A stretch of DNA of 64,000 nt, from assembly GCF_000021925.1 (NCBI RefSeq), contig NC_011830.1, forward strand, positions 2,194,501 through 2,258,500. The letters are read 5' to 3'. Shown piece by piece: positions 25,040 through 34,390 of this stretch. Under the pieces are notes generated by a model, which was not told where the DNA came from, did no database searches, and saw nothing but the letters and a program-made list of their open reading frames with translations. Numbering within the stretch: position 1 is the first letter of the stretch; each line of letters opens with the position of its first letter. The stretch comes from Desulfitobacterium hafniense DCB-2. Lineage in GTDB: Bacteria; Bacillota; Desulfitobacteriia; Desulfitobacteriales; Desulfitobacteriaceae. The position numbers and the translations under genes were made by a program.

Positions 25040-26710
25040 GTGAAGAATGAATGCTGGATTAAAACAGATGTTTTAGTGGTAGGGGGCGGTTCGGCAGGGA
25101 CAATGGCAGCCCTGGAGGCGCGCAAGACCAGTCAGGAAGTGGCCCTGGTGGACAAGGGCGGAATTTATCGCAGCGGCTGTGGCGCGGCGGGGAACGATCA
25201 CTTTCTGGCAGTCCTGGAGTCCGGTCCGGATTGGGATACCCCTGAGGTTTTTCTCCAATGGTATAAGCGTCTTACCCAGGGCCTGAGCGACATTAAGATT
25301 GCGGACAAGGTTTTTGTGCGAAGGATCAAATCCCTGGTCAAAGAATTGGAAGAAATGGGAATTCCCATGAAAGATCCCGGACATAAAGAGTATATCCGCA
25401 CCCGCTCCTTTGCCCAGCCGGGAGATTATTTTATCAATTTTGACGGACGAGCCTTGAAACCGATGATTTCCAAGAGAGCAGAGCAGGCCGGGGTAAAGCT
25501 TTATGCTCAAATCGCTATAACCGATCTGTTGGTAAAGAAAGGCAAGGCGGTGGGGGCGGTTGGTTTTCACATCAGAACGGGAGATTTTTATGTGTTTCAG
25601 GCCAAAGTGGTTGTTCTGGCCACAGGCAATGCGACCAGAATGTATGAAAATCCGTCGGGAATGGCCTTCAATACCTGGCATAGTCCGTACAATACCGGGA
25701 CCGCCCAGGCGATGACCCTACGGGCGGGCGGCGAGGTAAAAAATCTTGAATTTGTCAACTATACGATTACGCCGAAGAATTTCAGCGCTTCCGCCTTGAA
25801 CGCTGTGGTCGGGATGGGGGGACACCTGGTTAATGCCAAGGGCGAGCGCTACGTCTTTACATACCACGAAAAAGGGGAGCAGGGACCCCGCTGGGCCATG
25901 CCATGGGGGACTTATATAGAGGAGCAGGAAGGCCGGGGGCCATGCTATTTTGATGTCAGGCATCTTTCGGAAAAGGATAAAAAGCACCTGCTTGAGCATC
26001 TGCTGCCCGTGGATAAGAATACCTTCATGGATTATTGTGAACAAAAGGGCATCGACCCTGGTGTGGACCTGATGGAAATACAAATCAGCGAAGGGCAGCA
26101 TCCTGCCTTCCTGGGTTCGGTCAGCGGAATTTTCGTGGATGAGTGCTGCCGCACAACCCTGCCCGGCCTTTTCGCCGGCGGGGCCTGCGCCGTAGGAATC
26201 GGCAGTTTGGCCGGCTCCATGTGCTTCGGGCAATCGGCAGGGGCCGAGGCCGCTCAGTACGCGCTGCAGAACAGGAAAGGGGCCGAACCTTCCCCGGAAC
26301 AGATTGCCGAATTAAAACAAACCGTCTACGCCCCTTATCAAAGCAGGGGAGATTACACCTATCAGGAAGCGGAAGACAAGCTGCGTCAGATTATGAGCGA
26401 TTATCTCAGCATCAACCGGTCGGCGGAAGGTCTGAAAACCGGCTGGCAGGAATTGAATAAGCTGCAGGAAACCTTCGGTCTGGTTAAAGCAGAGAATGGA
26501 CACGATCTGATGAGAATTCATGAGCTGAGAGATCTTCTTTTAATCAGCAAGGGTATTGCTTTCGGGGCCCTGACCAGGACAGAAAGCCGTTTTGGCTTGT
26601 CACATTATCGCCGCGATTATCCGGAGACCCGGGCGGAGTGGCATAAGTCAACTCACCTGACCTGCCGGGACGGAGAGCTGCAGGTTCATTATGTTCCCGC
26701 CGACAGCTGA
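25040..26710 (+). CDS. FAD-dependent oxidoreductase, fumarate-reductase/AprA-like
   Basis: 556 residues from GTG 25040; GGGGAG lies 7 bases upstream, whereas the nearby ATG 25034 would leave one base. The FAD motif VVGGGSAGTMAALEA is at the N-terminus, with a GGACAVGIGSLAGSMCFG FAD loop near the C-terminus. There is no signal peptide, so it is cytoplasmic, unlike the Tat flavoprotein at 11.6 kb. It is followed after 65 bases by a two-cluster ferredoxin, an arrangement like AprA-AprB. It could oxidise or reduce a C-C bond, or pass electrons between the AOR ferredoxin pool and another carrier. The exact reaction is unknown. Confidence 0.85.
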   Translation: MKNECWIKTDVLVVGGGSAGTMAALEARKTSQEVALVDKGGIYRSGCGAAGNDHFLAVLESGPDWDTPEVFLQWYKRLTQGLSDIKIADKVFVRRIKSLVKELEEMGIPMKDPGHKEYIRTRSFAQPGDYFINFDGRALKPMISKRAEQAGVKLYAQIAITDLLVKKGKAVGAVGFHIRTGDFYVFQAKVVVLATGNATRMYENPSGMAFNTWHSPYNTGTAQAMTLRAGGEVKNLEFVNYTITPKNFSASALNAVVGMGGHLVNAKGERYVFTYHEKGEQGPRWAMPWGTYIEEQEGRGPCYFDVRHLSEKDKKHLLEHLLPVDKNTFMDYCEQKGIDPGVDLMEIQISEGQHPAFLGSVSGIFVDECCRTTLPGLFAGGACAVGIGSLAGSMCFGQSAGAEAAQYALQNRKGAEPSPEQIAELKQTVYAPYQSRGDYTYQEAEDKLRQIMSDYLSINRSAEGLKTGWQELNKLQETFGLVKAENGHDLMRIHELRDLLLISKGIAFGALTRTESRFGLSHYRRDYPETRAEWHKSTHLTCRDGELQVHYVPADS

Positions 26711-26775
26711 CTTCCGGAAGAGACTTGTTTCATTGATCTGTTTCATTGAGTTACGCCCAGAGAGGAGGGTGCAGG

Positions 26776-26979
26776 GTGCAGCCAGTTAAAATCGACTATA
26801 TCCGTTGCAATGGGTGTGGTCTTTGTGAAAAGAATTGCCCGGGAGATCTGATTTTTATGGATGAAAGGACAAAAATGCCGGTAGTTAGATATCCGGAAGA
26901 ATGCTGGTTATGTGGAGCCTGTCGCATGGATTGTCCTAAAGATTGCATTAAGATTGTGTTCCCTTTAGTTGCCTTATAA
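26776..26979 (+). CDS. 2x[4Fe-4S] ferredoxin, AprB-like partner
   Basis: 67 residues from GTG 26776, six bases after GAGGAGGG; a longer TTG start at 26746 has no Shine-Dalgarno. Two clusters are bound by CNGCGLCEKNC and CWLCGACRMDC, each followed by P. It is the likely electron-transfer subunit of the FAD protein just upstream and is followed 24 bases later by tctA. Confidence 0.9.
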   Translation: MQPVKIDYIRCNGCGLCEKNCPGDLIFMDERTKMPVVRYPEECWLCGACRMDCPKDCIKIVFPLVAL

Positions 26980-27003
26980 GAAGAATAGAAAAGGAGGGAT
27001 GTT

Positions 27004-28497
27004 ATGTTACAGGCTTCACTGGACGGGCTTTTATCACTTTTTACATTTCAAGCCATGCTGTATATGACAATCGGGGTGGCGTTCGGATTGGTGATCGGCT
27101 TTCTGCCGGGGCTCGGCGGGATTGTGGCCATGGCGTTGCTCCTGCCGTTTACCTTCGGGCTGGAACCTACGGCAGCTTTGGCCCTGCTGTTGGGAGCACA
27201 CATCGCAACAATTTTCGGGAGTTCAATCAGCGGGATTTTATTTAATGTTCCGGGTGCCGCCAAAAGTGTGACGATCTGTTTTGACGGCTATCCCATGTCC
27301 CAAAGGGGTGAAGGTTCCCGGGCCTTAGGAGCGGCAGCGATGGCTTCCCTGCTCGGCGGAATTATCGGAGCGGTTTTTCTGACCTTTTCCCTGCCCTTTA
27401 TGAGGGCCGTTATGCTGGCCCTGGGCCCTTCGGAATATTTCATGATGGCGGTGTGGGGGCTTACCATCATTGCCATCTTCAGTGAGGGTTCCGTGCTCAA
27501 AGGATTGGTCGCCGCCGGCCTGGGACTTTTGATTTCCTTTATAGGAATGGACCCTGTGACGAGCACCGCCAGATATACCTTTGACCTGCTCTTTTTGCTC
27601 GACGGAATCGACTTTTCAGTAGCGGTAATCGGCTTGTTCGCGGTGTCGCAGATGATTAAGCTCTATGTTAAAGGTGAAACCATCGCCCAGCTGTCCACCG
27701 TGGAAAATAAATGTACGGTCTGGGACGGGGTTAAAGACGTTTTCAGGCACTGGCGCTTAGTCATTTCATCAAGCATCCTGGGGCTTTTTATTGGCGTACT
27801 GCCGGGGGTCGGCGCCAGTGTAGGGGGTATAGCGGCTTATGGACAAGCGGTGCAAACATCCAAGCATCCGGAAAAGTTCGGTACCGGCATGGTTGAAGGC
27901 GTTATTGCCCCGGAAGCCACCAATGCAGCCAACGAGGGCGGGGGCTTGATCCCCACTCTGGGGTTCGGTGTGCCGGGGGGAGAGAGCATGACCATTCTTC
28001 TGTCCGCCTTTCTTACCATGGGTATTCAACCGGGCCGGGAATTGCTGACCACGAATTTAAGCGTCGTTTTTGCGATGGTTTGGATTATCGTTTTTGCCAA
28101 TATTTTAACGACGGGAGTAGGTTTGGGGATAGCGCAAAAGTTAACCAAATTGACGATGCTTCCCCACAATATCCTGATCCCGGTGATTCTGGCCGTTTGC
28201 TTCATAGGGGCATACTCGATCCGGGGAAGGTTTGGGGATGTAGTTGTTACTGCGGTTTTCGGGGTTATCGGTTATTTCCTGGATAAGTACAAGTATTCAA
28301 GAGCGGATCTGGTGATTGGGATGGTTCTCGGCATGATGATAGAGCGCTATATGCATATATCTCTCACCCTTTATGGAAACACCTTCTTTATTACCAGACC
28401 GGTCACATTTATCATGCTGCTTATCATTATCGTTACAACCGCCTACCCGTTTATTAAGCGGTGGCGGAAATCAGCTACGACAGGAGGGGCAAGCTGA
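27004..28497 (+). CDS. tctA: TctA large membrane subunit of TTT transporter 1
   Basis: A 497-residue protein with about 11-12 membrane helices and the TctA signatures GFLPGLGGIVAMALLLPFTF and GVLPGVGASVGGIAAYG. AAGGAGG lies before the ATG. With TctB and the periplasmic-type binding protein TctC it forms a secondary uptake system for organic acids. Its stop overlaps the tctB start (TGATG). The A-B-C order and place in the operon suggest it imports the cluster's main substrate; known sulfolactate gene sets also use a TTT system. Confidence 0.93.
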   Translation: MLQASLDGLLSLFTFQAMLYMTIGVAFGLVIGFLPGLGGIVAMALLLPFTFGLEPTAALALLLGAHIATIFGSSISGILFNVPGAAKSVTICFDGYPMSQRGEGSRALGAAAMASLLGGIIGAVFLTFSLPFMRAVMLALGPSEYFMMAVWGLTIIAIFSEGSVLKGLVAAGLGLLISFIGMDPVTSTARYTFDLLFLLDGIDFSVAVIGLFAVSQMIKLYVKGETIAQLSTVENKCTVWDGVKDVFRHWRLVISSSILGLFIGVLPGVGASVGGIAAYGQAVQTSKHPEKFGTGMVEGVIAPEATNAANEGGGLIPTLGFGVPGGESMTILLSAFLTMGIQPGRELLTTNLSVVFAMVWIIVFANILTTGVGLGIAQKLTKLTMLPHNILIPVILAVCFIGAYSIRGRFGDVVVTAVFGVIGYFLDKYKYSRADLVIGMVLGMMIERYMHISLTLYGNTFFITRPVTFIMLLIIIVTTAYPFIKRWRKSATTGGAS

Positions 28498-29057
28498 TGA
28501 GCAATCTGAAAGTGAGTAAGCGGGCAGTGAGTCAAAGGACACAGGAAAATATTGTAGCGATTATCTTGTTCCTGATATTTGTTGGCTTTCTGGTGGTGTC
28601 CTTTGATTATGGATCAAGGGCCAGGATGATACCGGTACCCGTGGCGATTGCATCGTTGTTCTTGATCCTGCTCCAGTTCATCATCCAGAATACGAATACA
28701 AAACTCGATTTGAATGTCAATCCGGCCGATTTATTCAAATCTTCTCAAAGCGGGATAACAATTGAAGACGAGAAAAAGGAAACCATTGGGGTAACGGGCG
28801 GGAAGAAGCAGGCCGGAGGTTCACAATGGGTGGCGTTATCCTGGCTGGTGATCATCTTGCTCCTGATTCTTCTGATTGGGCTTATACCGGCGATGTGCGT
28901 GTTTGTCCTCGGATATCTCCTCTTGATTACTAAGATGAAGTGGCATGTCGCGGCGTGTTTCGCCGCTATAAACACAATCGTGCTGTATGTATTGTTTGTT
29001 CTGCTTTTGCAGCGGGAGATGTACGAGGGTTTGCTGCTGACATTGTTATTCCGATAG
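28497..29057 (+). CDS. tctB: TctB small membrane subunit of TTT transporter 1
   Basis: 186 residues from ATG 28497, which overlaps the tctA stop by one base; AGGAGGGG at 28482 serves it. Four hydrophobic helices are split by a polar segment of about 60 residues, as in TctB proteins. It is the small membrane partner of TctA. Confidence 0.85.
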   Translation: MSNLKVSKRAVSQRTQENIVAIILFLIFVGFLVVSFDYGSRARMIPVPVAIASLFLILLQFIIQNTNTKLDLNVNPADLFKSSQSGITIEDEKKETIGVTGGKKQAGGSQWVALSWLVIILLLILLIGLIPAMCVFVLGYLLLITKMKWHVAACFAAINTIVLYVLFVLLLQREMYEGLLLTLLFR

Positions 29058-29186
29058 GGAGGTGATCAGACGGGATTGAATCGAAAGCTTGCCTGTGGGA
29101 AGGGATATCCGGGTGAAAAAAGGTTCAGTGTGGGGAATGATCTTCATCAAAGAATCCAAGAGTAAAATTTAGGAGGGTCAAGAGCG

Positions 29187-30233
29187 ATGCTAAAAAGATC
29201 TAAATGGTTTGTAGTGTTCATGGTTGTGGCGTTGTTAGTCAGCAGTATTGCAGGCTGCAGCAGTTCTGCCGGTTCCACAGCTCCTGCGGGAGGAGAGAAA
29301 CTTTTTTATGAGGGAAAAACGATTACTCTGATTGTACCTAACACTGCCGGCAAGGGAATGGATACCTACGCCAGGATGATTGTCCCATATATTCAGAAAT
29401 ATTCCGGGGCAAAAAATATTATTGTCAAGAATATTACAGGTGCCGGCGGGGTTATCGGTATTAACGATCTATGGAACGCCAAACCTGACGGGTTGACCAT
29501 TGCTTTTACCAGTATACCTACAATTATTTTATCCCAGCTTTCCGAGGGTGAAGGGGTGAAGTATGACGCAACTCAATTCACTTATCTCGGAAGAGCCTCC
29601 ACTGAGGCGAGGATACTGACGGTTGGGGGAAACAGCAGTATTAAAAGCATAGAGGATATAGCTGACTTAGGACGTGACTTTAAGTTCCCTACTCAAGGTA
29701 CGGATGAAGACTTTTTCACCATGGCGGTCATCGCCAATAGTCTTGGCTTCGGGCTTAAAGCAATCACTGGTTACGAAGGGAATGCCGATACGGCCCTGGC
29801 CGTGGTCAAAGGGGACGGCGACGGACATATCACAGCCGCTATGGATGCAGTCACCATGATTAAAGAAGGAGATAAGCGCCCTATCCTGATTATTGCGCCG
29901 GAAAGAATGCCGGAGTACCCGGAGGTGCCGACAGCCCTTGAAGCGGTTCAAGATGAAACAGGGAAGGCGTCCTTGCAGGCAATCGTCAATATGCTCGAGA
30001 TGCACAGAAGTTTCTTTGGACCGCCCAATATGGATGAAGAAGCTACCATAGCCTTACGGGAAGCAATCTTCCAGGCCTTAAACGATCCGGAATTGCAGGC
30101 TAAGGCGGAACAGACCGGATTGCCCATCGTACCCCTGAAGGGCGATGAAGAACAGGGTAAGGTGGAGATTATTGCCGAAGCCGGCAAAAATATTGTACCC
30201 ATCTTAAAAGCCGCTGTTGAGGCAACAAAATAA
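29187..30233 (+). CDS. tctC: TctC solute-binding lipoprotein of TTT transporter 1
   Basis: 348 residues. A signal peptide ends at the lipobox SSIAGC (Cys near residue 24). The mature part has the Bug/TctC fold signature (TLIVPNTAGKGMDTYARMI, then NITGAGGVIG). It is tethered outside the membrane and delivers the substrate to TctAB. The 129-base gap after tctB holds only a leader with AGGAGG before the ATG. Confidence 0.92.
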   Translation: MLKRSKWFVVFMVVALLVSSIAGCSSSAGSTAPAGGEKLFYEGKTITLIVPNTAGKGMDTYARMIVPYIQKYSGAKNIIVKNITGAGGVIGINDLWNAKPDGLTIAFTSIPTIILSQLSEGEGVKYDATQFTYLGRASTEARILTVGGNSSIKSIEDIADLGRDFKFPTQGTDEDFFTMAVIANSLGFGLKAITGYEGNADTALAVVKGDGDGHITAAMDAVTMIKEGDKRPILIIAPERMPEYPEVPTALEAVQDETGKASLQAIVNMLEMHRSFFGPPNMDEEATIALREAIFQALNDPELQAKAEQTGLPIVPLKGDEEQGKVEIIAEAGKNIVPILKAAVEATK

Positions 30234-30307
30234 GGGTACAGTATTGGGACATTACAAACTTATAAAGCCAAGGGCCAGGTTGAAAGCAAAGGCAGGGGGG
30301 ACTGAAC

Positions 30308-31429
30308 ATGGCGCTTAAACTGATAGGACAAAACAGCCTTCAGGGGCATGGCAAAACCATGCAGGTTATGAAATACAAAGACTATTTGTACGTGGGAAAC
30401 ATGGTTCCAGGGATCGGTACCATCATTGTCGATGTTACCAATCCTTCTCTTCCCCTGGTGTGCGGGGAAATGCCGGCTTACAAAAACGCTCTTTGCTCAA
30501 AAGTCCAAATTGTGGATGACCTGATGATTATCAACTATGAATGCCGTACGGGGAAACCTGCCGAAAGGCTCGGATTTTCAATCTATAGTCTGCAGGACCC
30601 GAAAAACCCGCGGGAGATTGCCTATTACCATGTGGGCGGACAAGGGGTTCACCGCACCTGGTATAGCGGGGAGGAGCCTTATATCTTTGTCACGGCGGTG
30701 CCGGAAGGGTTCAGTGACCGGATGCTGCTGATTGTGGATATCAAGGATCCGGCCCATCCCCAAGAGGTCGGGCGTTGGTGGTATCCGGGCCTGTGGACGG
30801 CAGGGGGAGAAAAGCCGGATCAACCCCAGGGACTGAAGTACAAGCTCCATCATGCCATGGTGCACAAGGACCGGGCTTATTTGGGGATGTGGGATGCCGG
30901 AATGTATATTTTGGATATATCCCAAATCTCAAATCCGCAAGTGGCGGGCAGCATCAATTGGGGTCCGGAAAGGGGAGGGCATACCCACACAGGGCTTCCG
31001 CTTCCCCGGCGCAATCTGCTTGTGGTAACGGATGAGGCGAAAGGACTGCCCGGGGAAGAATCTCTGAAGGCTGTCAGAATCCTGGACATCAAAGATGATA
31101 AGAACCCCAGGGTGCTGTCCGAGTTCTATGTGGAGAATGAAGATTATGGGAGATACGGGCCCCGGTTCGGACCGCATAATCTTCATGAAAACCGCCCCGG
31201 TTCCTGGCAAAGCGATGAAATAATTTTTGTTACCTGGTTTGGCGGCGGGTTAAGAGTTGTCGATATCAGCGACCCCTGCCGGCCTAAGGAGATGGATCGG
31301 CTCATACCGCCGCCGGTTGCCGGTATGCCTCCCACTCAGGTCAATGATGTCTTTGTCGGTCAAAACGGTTTGCTTTATTTAACAGACAGGGCCGGCAGCG
31401 GCATCATGATTGCCGAGTTTACCGGTTAA
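30308..31429 (+). CDS. LVIVD-repeat beta-propeller protein
   Basis: A 373-residue protein built from repeats with the core [LM]-x-I-[VL]-D-[VI], such as TIIVDVTNPSLP, LLIVDIKDPAHP, MYILDISQISNP and LRVVDISDPCRP. This is the LVIVD propeller pattern. His-rich stretches (GGHTHTGLPLP, FGPHNLHENRP) could bind metal or be catalytic, as in selenium-binding-protein-like propellers. There is no signal peptide, so it is cytoplasmic. Its function in the operon is unknown. Confidence 0.8.
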   Translation: MALKLIGQNSLQGHGKTMQVMKYKDYLYVGNMVPGIGTIIVDVTNPSLPLVCGEMPAYKNALCSKVQIVDDLMIINYECRTGKPAERLGFSIYSLQDPKNPREIAYYHVGGQGVHRTWYSGEEPYIFVTAVPEGFSDRMLLIVDIKDPAHPQEVGRWWYPGLWTAGGEKPDQPQGLKYKLHHAMVHKDRAYLGMWDAGMYILDISQISNPQVAGSINWGPERGGHTHTGLPLPRRNLLVVTDEAKGLPGEESLKAVRILDIKDDKNPRVLSEFYVENEDYGRYGPRFGPHNLHENRPGSWQSDEIIFVTWFGGGLRVVDISDPCRPKEMDRLIPPPVAGMPPTQVNDVFVGQNGLLYLTDRAGSGIMIAEFTG

Positions 31430-31457
31430 ATAACTTTGGACAACGGGGGTAAGAAGA

Positions 31458-31976
31458 ATGCCGAAACAGTTGCACATACGCTACGATCTTTGTACAGGGT
31501 GCAGGGCTTGTGAATTGGCTTGTGCGTTAAAAAAGGAAGCAGCCTTTTGGACGGAAACAGCCTCGATCAGAGTTCGGCAGGTTGGAACGGGGCCCCTTGA
31601 TATTCCGGTTTTTTGCCACCAGTGTTCGGATCATCCCTGTGTTCAGGCTTGCCCGGCTGCGGATAAGGCCTTGTGGGCGGACGAGGAAGGCATTGTCAGA
31701 GTTCAAGAAGGGTTTTGCTTCAGGAGCCGGGGTATTGATTGTCAGAGATGCAGAAGGGCCTGCCCGGGTAATTCTATCGCCTATCATCCGGTATCCAACC
31801 TGCCCATGTTCTGCGACCGCTGCGGGGGGGAGCCGGAGTGCGCGAGAGTTTGCGCTTCCGGTGCGCTGGCAGTTACCAATAACGAAAGTTTTGACGGCAA
31901 GCATTATGCGCTGCCGGAAGAGCAGATCGTCAATGACCTTTATCTGAGATTATATGGAACAAGAATAGTAAGATAA
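31458..31976 (+). CDS. Four-cluster [4Fe-4S] electron-transfer protein
   Basis: 172 residues with four cysteine groups suited to four [4Fe-4S] clusters: CTGCRACELAC, CHQCSDHPCVQAC, CQRCRRAC preceded by an isolated Cys, and CDRCGGEPECARVC. This HycB-like layout matches the small Fe-S subunit of AOR complexes, and a tungsten AOR is encoded at 23205. It is therefore the likely AOR electron partner although seven genes separate the two starts. Confidence 0.88.
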   Translation: MPKQLHIRYDLCTGCRACELACALKKEAAFWTETASIRVRQVGTGPLDIPVFCHQCSDHPCVQACPAADKALWADEEGIVRVQEGFCFRSRGIDCQRCRRACPGNSIAYHPVSNLPMFCDRCGGEPECARVCASGALAVTNNESFDGKHYALPEEQIVNDLYLRLYGTRIVR

Positions 31977-32012
31977 GACAAAATTCAATGTGAAATTTAA
32001 GGAGGTCCTTTT

Positions 32013-33074
32013 ATGTACAATCCAGTTGGAGTTGCGGCAATCGGTTTAGGACGGTGGGCCTATGTTATGGCCGATGCCTATACGAAGAGTGAAAAATTAA
32101 AGCTTGTTACCTGTTATTCCCGGACAGAAGACAAAAGGGAGAAGTTCGGCAAACGCTATAACTGCGCCGGTGACGCCACTATGGAAGCCCTGCTGGCCCG
32201 TGAAGATGTAGAGATGGTCATCATAACGGTTCCCAACGACAAGCATGCCGAAGTGATTGAGCAGTGTGCCCGCTCCGGCAAACATATCTATGTGGAAAAG
32301 CCGATTTCCGTATCCCTGGATCATGCCCAACGTATTGATCAAGTCATTAAAGAAACAGGCGTTAAGTTTCTCTGCGGTCACAGTTCCCGCCGCTTAGGCG
32401 CTTTGCGCAAAATGAAAGAGATGATTGATACCAAGGAAATCGGCGAAGTATCTTCCATTGAAGCCGTTTTCTCCAATGAACGGGGTCTGGAGCTGAAAAA
32501 AGGGAACTGGCGGGGAGAGCCCGCCACGGCACCCGGCGGTCCCCTCACCCAGCTGGGGGTTCACCAGATTGATAATCTGCAATTTCTGCTGGGACCGGTG
32601 GCCAGAGTCTTTAACTTCGGGAAACCAATGTATACCGAGGTGGAAAATATCACGGTAAATCAAACCCTGCTGGAGTTTGAAGATGGAAAACAGGCTTATT
32701 TAGGAACTAATTGGGCCTGCCCGGGCGTCTTCTCCATCAATGTTTACGGCACCAAGGCCAACCTGTTTTATCAGCTGGATTTCAGCTGGTGGAGCAATTC
32801 GGATGTCACCGACGAGCACTCAACCCTGATCAAACGGGAATTCGCCAGCATGAGCGATGATCCCGACAATCGGATTCTGCGGGATGTCAAAGTGGATTTC
32901 GAGTCGGTGGATCATTTGCGAGTGGAAGTGGAAGAAGTTGCGGACGTTATCCGCAACGGGGGAGAGACCGAGATCGGTGCGGAAGCCTCCCTGCGGAATT
33001 TAGCGGTGGTTTTGGCTGCGGTAAAATCCGTTCACGAGAAAAGGCCGGTAGAAATTGCGGAGATAATCGGTTAA
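32013..33074 (+). CDS. Gfo/Idh/MocA-family NAD(P)-dependent dehydrogenase
   Basis: 353 residues. The N-terminal Rossmann motif is AAIGLGRWA. The EKP motif (YVEKPISVSL) carries the nucleotide-contacting Lys, and GVHQID holds the probable catalytic His. Members oxidise sugar or inositol-type hydroxyls, or reduce imines. AAGGAGG lies 7 bases before the ATG. It is the last gene before a hairpin, so it closes the central part of the operon. Its substrate is not readable. Confidence 0.88.
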   Translation: MYNPVGVAAIGLGRWAYVMADAYTKSEKLKLVTCYSRTEDKREKFGKRYNCAGDATMEALLAREDVEMVIITVPNDKHAEVIEQCARSGKHIYVEKPISVSLDHAQRIDQVIKETGVKFLCGHSSRRLGALRKMKEMIDTKEIGEVSSIEAVFSNERGLELKKGNWRGEPATAPGGPLTQLGVHQIDNLQFLLGPVARVFNFGKPMYTEVENITVNQTLLEFEDGKQAYLGTNWACPGVFSINVYGTKANLFYQLDFSWWSNSDVTDEHSTLIKREFASMSDDPDNRILRDVKVDFESVDHLRVEVEEVADVIRNGGETEIGAEASLRNLAVVLAAVKSVHEKRPVEIAEIIG

Positions 33075-33089
33075 GGCCGGACACGGACC

Positions 33090-33119
33090 AAGAAAGGGAA
33101 CGGCTTCGTTCCCCTTCTT
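33090..33119 (+). terminator. Hairpin after the Gfo/Idh gene
   Basis: GGGAACG-GCTT-CGTTCCC extends through one mismatch to AAGAA/TTCTT. It is a probable partial terminator before the CoA-ligase genes. Confidence 0.6.
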
Positions 33120-33121
33120 AC

Positions 33122-33179
33122 ATATAAACGCAGTTATATAAATGCAGAGCTATAAATGTAAAGTTATAAGTGCAAAGTG
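33122..33179 (+). repeat. Degenerate short tandem repeat upstream of the sucC-like gene
   Basis: Four imperfect units of 14-16 bases resembling TATAAATGCAAAGT follow one another and end 38 bases before the start codon. The units also contain TATAAA-like runs. Confidence 0.6.
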
Positions 33180-33217
33180 TCCGGTAGAGTTAAGGATCCG
33201 CAGAAGGGGAGAAAACG

Positions 33218-34390
33218 ATGTACCTTTATGAATATGAAGCCAAAGAGGTTTTTAGTAAGTATGGCATACCCCTTGGGCAAAACGGCATAGCTACCAACCC
33301 TGCTGAAGCCGGAATGATCTGTGCCGGAATCGGCAAACCGGTTGTAGTAAAAGCGCAGGTCATGGCAGGCGGGCGTGGCAAAGCGGGATTAATTCTTCCG
33401 GCAGCTGACCCTGAAGCAGCCGCAAAGGCAGCGGCCCAAATTTTGGGCAAGGAGCACCATGGCGAGCAAGTCAAAAAGCTGTTGATAGAAGAGCAGATTG
33501 AGATTGCCCGGGAGGTTTATGCCAGCATTACCATGGACTTTACTGAAGGGAAACCCGTTATGATGGTATCGGCCCAAGGCGGGATGGAAATTGAGAGCTT
33601 GGCGGCAGCCAACCCGGAGCTGCTGATCAAAGAGCATATCGATCCCTGGCGGGAGGTGTTCGGCCACCGGTTAAGGGATTTGTGGCGCAGAGCAGGCTTT
33701 CGCGGCGGACAGGTTGTTGAATTGGAGAATATTTTAGGCAGGCTGGTAAGGGTTTTTCTGGAAACGGACGCTCTGACCGCAGAAATAAATCCGCTGGTGA
33801 TGACACAGGAGGGAAAGATCATAGCGGCGGATGCCAAATTGATCCTGGACGATGAAGCTTCTTTCCGCAGTGAAATCATCAGGAATGCTTCCCGCCCGGA
33901 GATCAATCCACTGGAAAAGAGGGCCGGGGATTTAAATGTGACTTATGTGAGCATTGAGGAAGGGGGAGATATCGGAATTATCGCCGGGGGAGCCGGGCTA
34001 TCCATGGCGACCATGGATGCGGTCTATGGGATCGGGGCCAAGCCGGCCGCTTTCATCGATCTTGGCGGCGGGATATCCCGGGAAAGAATGAAAGAAAGCC
34101 TGCTTTTGATGACGGAGACCCCGAATCTGCGGGGGATCATCATCAATGTATTCGGCGGGATCAATAATTGCCTGACCATGGCCGCGGGGCTGGCGGATTT
34201 TCTGGATGAAAAGCCAACCGATGTTAAAATTGTTGTCAAAATGCGGGGACATGAACAGGAAGAAGGCTGGCGGATCTTGGAGCGGTATGGTATTCCGACG
34301 GTTAAATTCGAGACGACTGATGTAGCAATCAGGCTGTTAATGCAAGTGTTGGCGAAGGAGGTGACGGCCGGTGGGACTCATCATCAATAA
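33218..34390 (+). CDS. SucC-like beta subunit of an ADP-forming CoA ligase
   Basis: 390 residues with an ATP-grasp domain (VVVKAQVMAGGRGKAGL near residues 42-58) and the CoA-ligase domain with GGGISRERMKESLLLM and NVFGGINNC. AAGGGGAG precedes the ATG. It overlaps the SucD-like gene by 20 bases. The pair forms or consumes an acyl-CoA with ATP. TCA genes are absent nearby and the cluster includes an HMGL-like enzyme, so the substrate may be malate, another dicarboxylate or an adduct rather than succinate. Confidence 0.88.
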   Translation: MYLYEYEAKEVFSKYGIPLGQNGIATNPAEAGMICAGIGKPVVVKAQVMAGGRGKAGLILPAADPEAAAKAAAQILGKEHHGEQVKKLLIEEQIEIAREVYASITMDFTEGKPVMMVSAQGGMEIESLAAANPELLIKEHIDPWREVFGHRLRDLWRRAGFRGGQVVELENILGRLVRVFLETDALTAEINPLVMTQEGKIIAADAKLILDDEASFRSEIIRNASRPEINPLEKRAGDLNVTYVSIEEGGDIGIIAGGAGLSMATMDAVYGIGAKPAAFIDLGGGISRERMKESLLLMTETPNLRGIIINVFGGINNCLTMAAGLADFLDEKPTDVKIVVKMRGHEQEEGWRILERYGIPTVKFETTDVAIRLLMQVLAKEVTAGGTHHQ

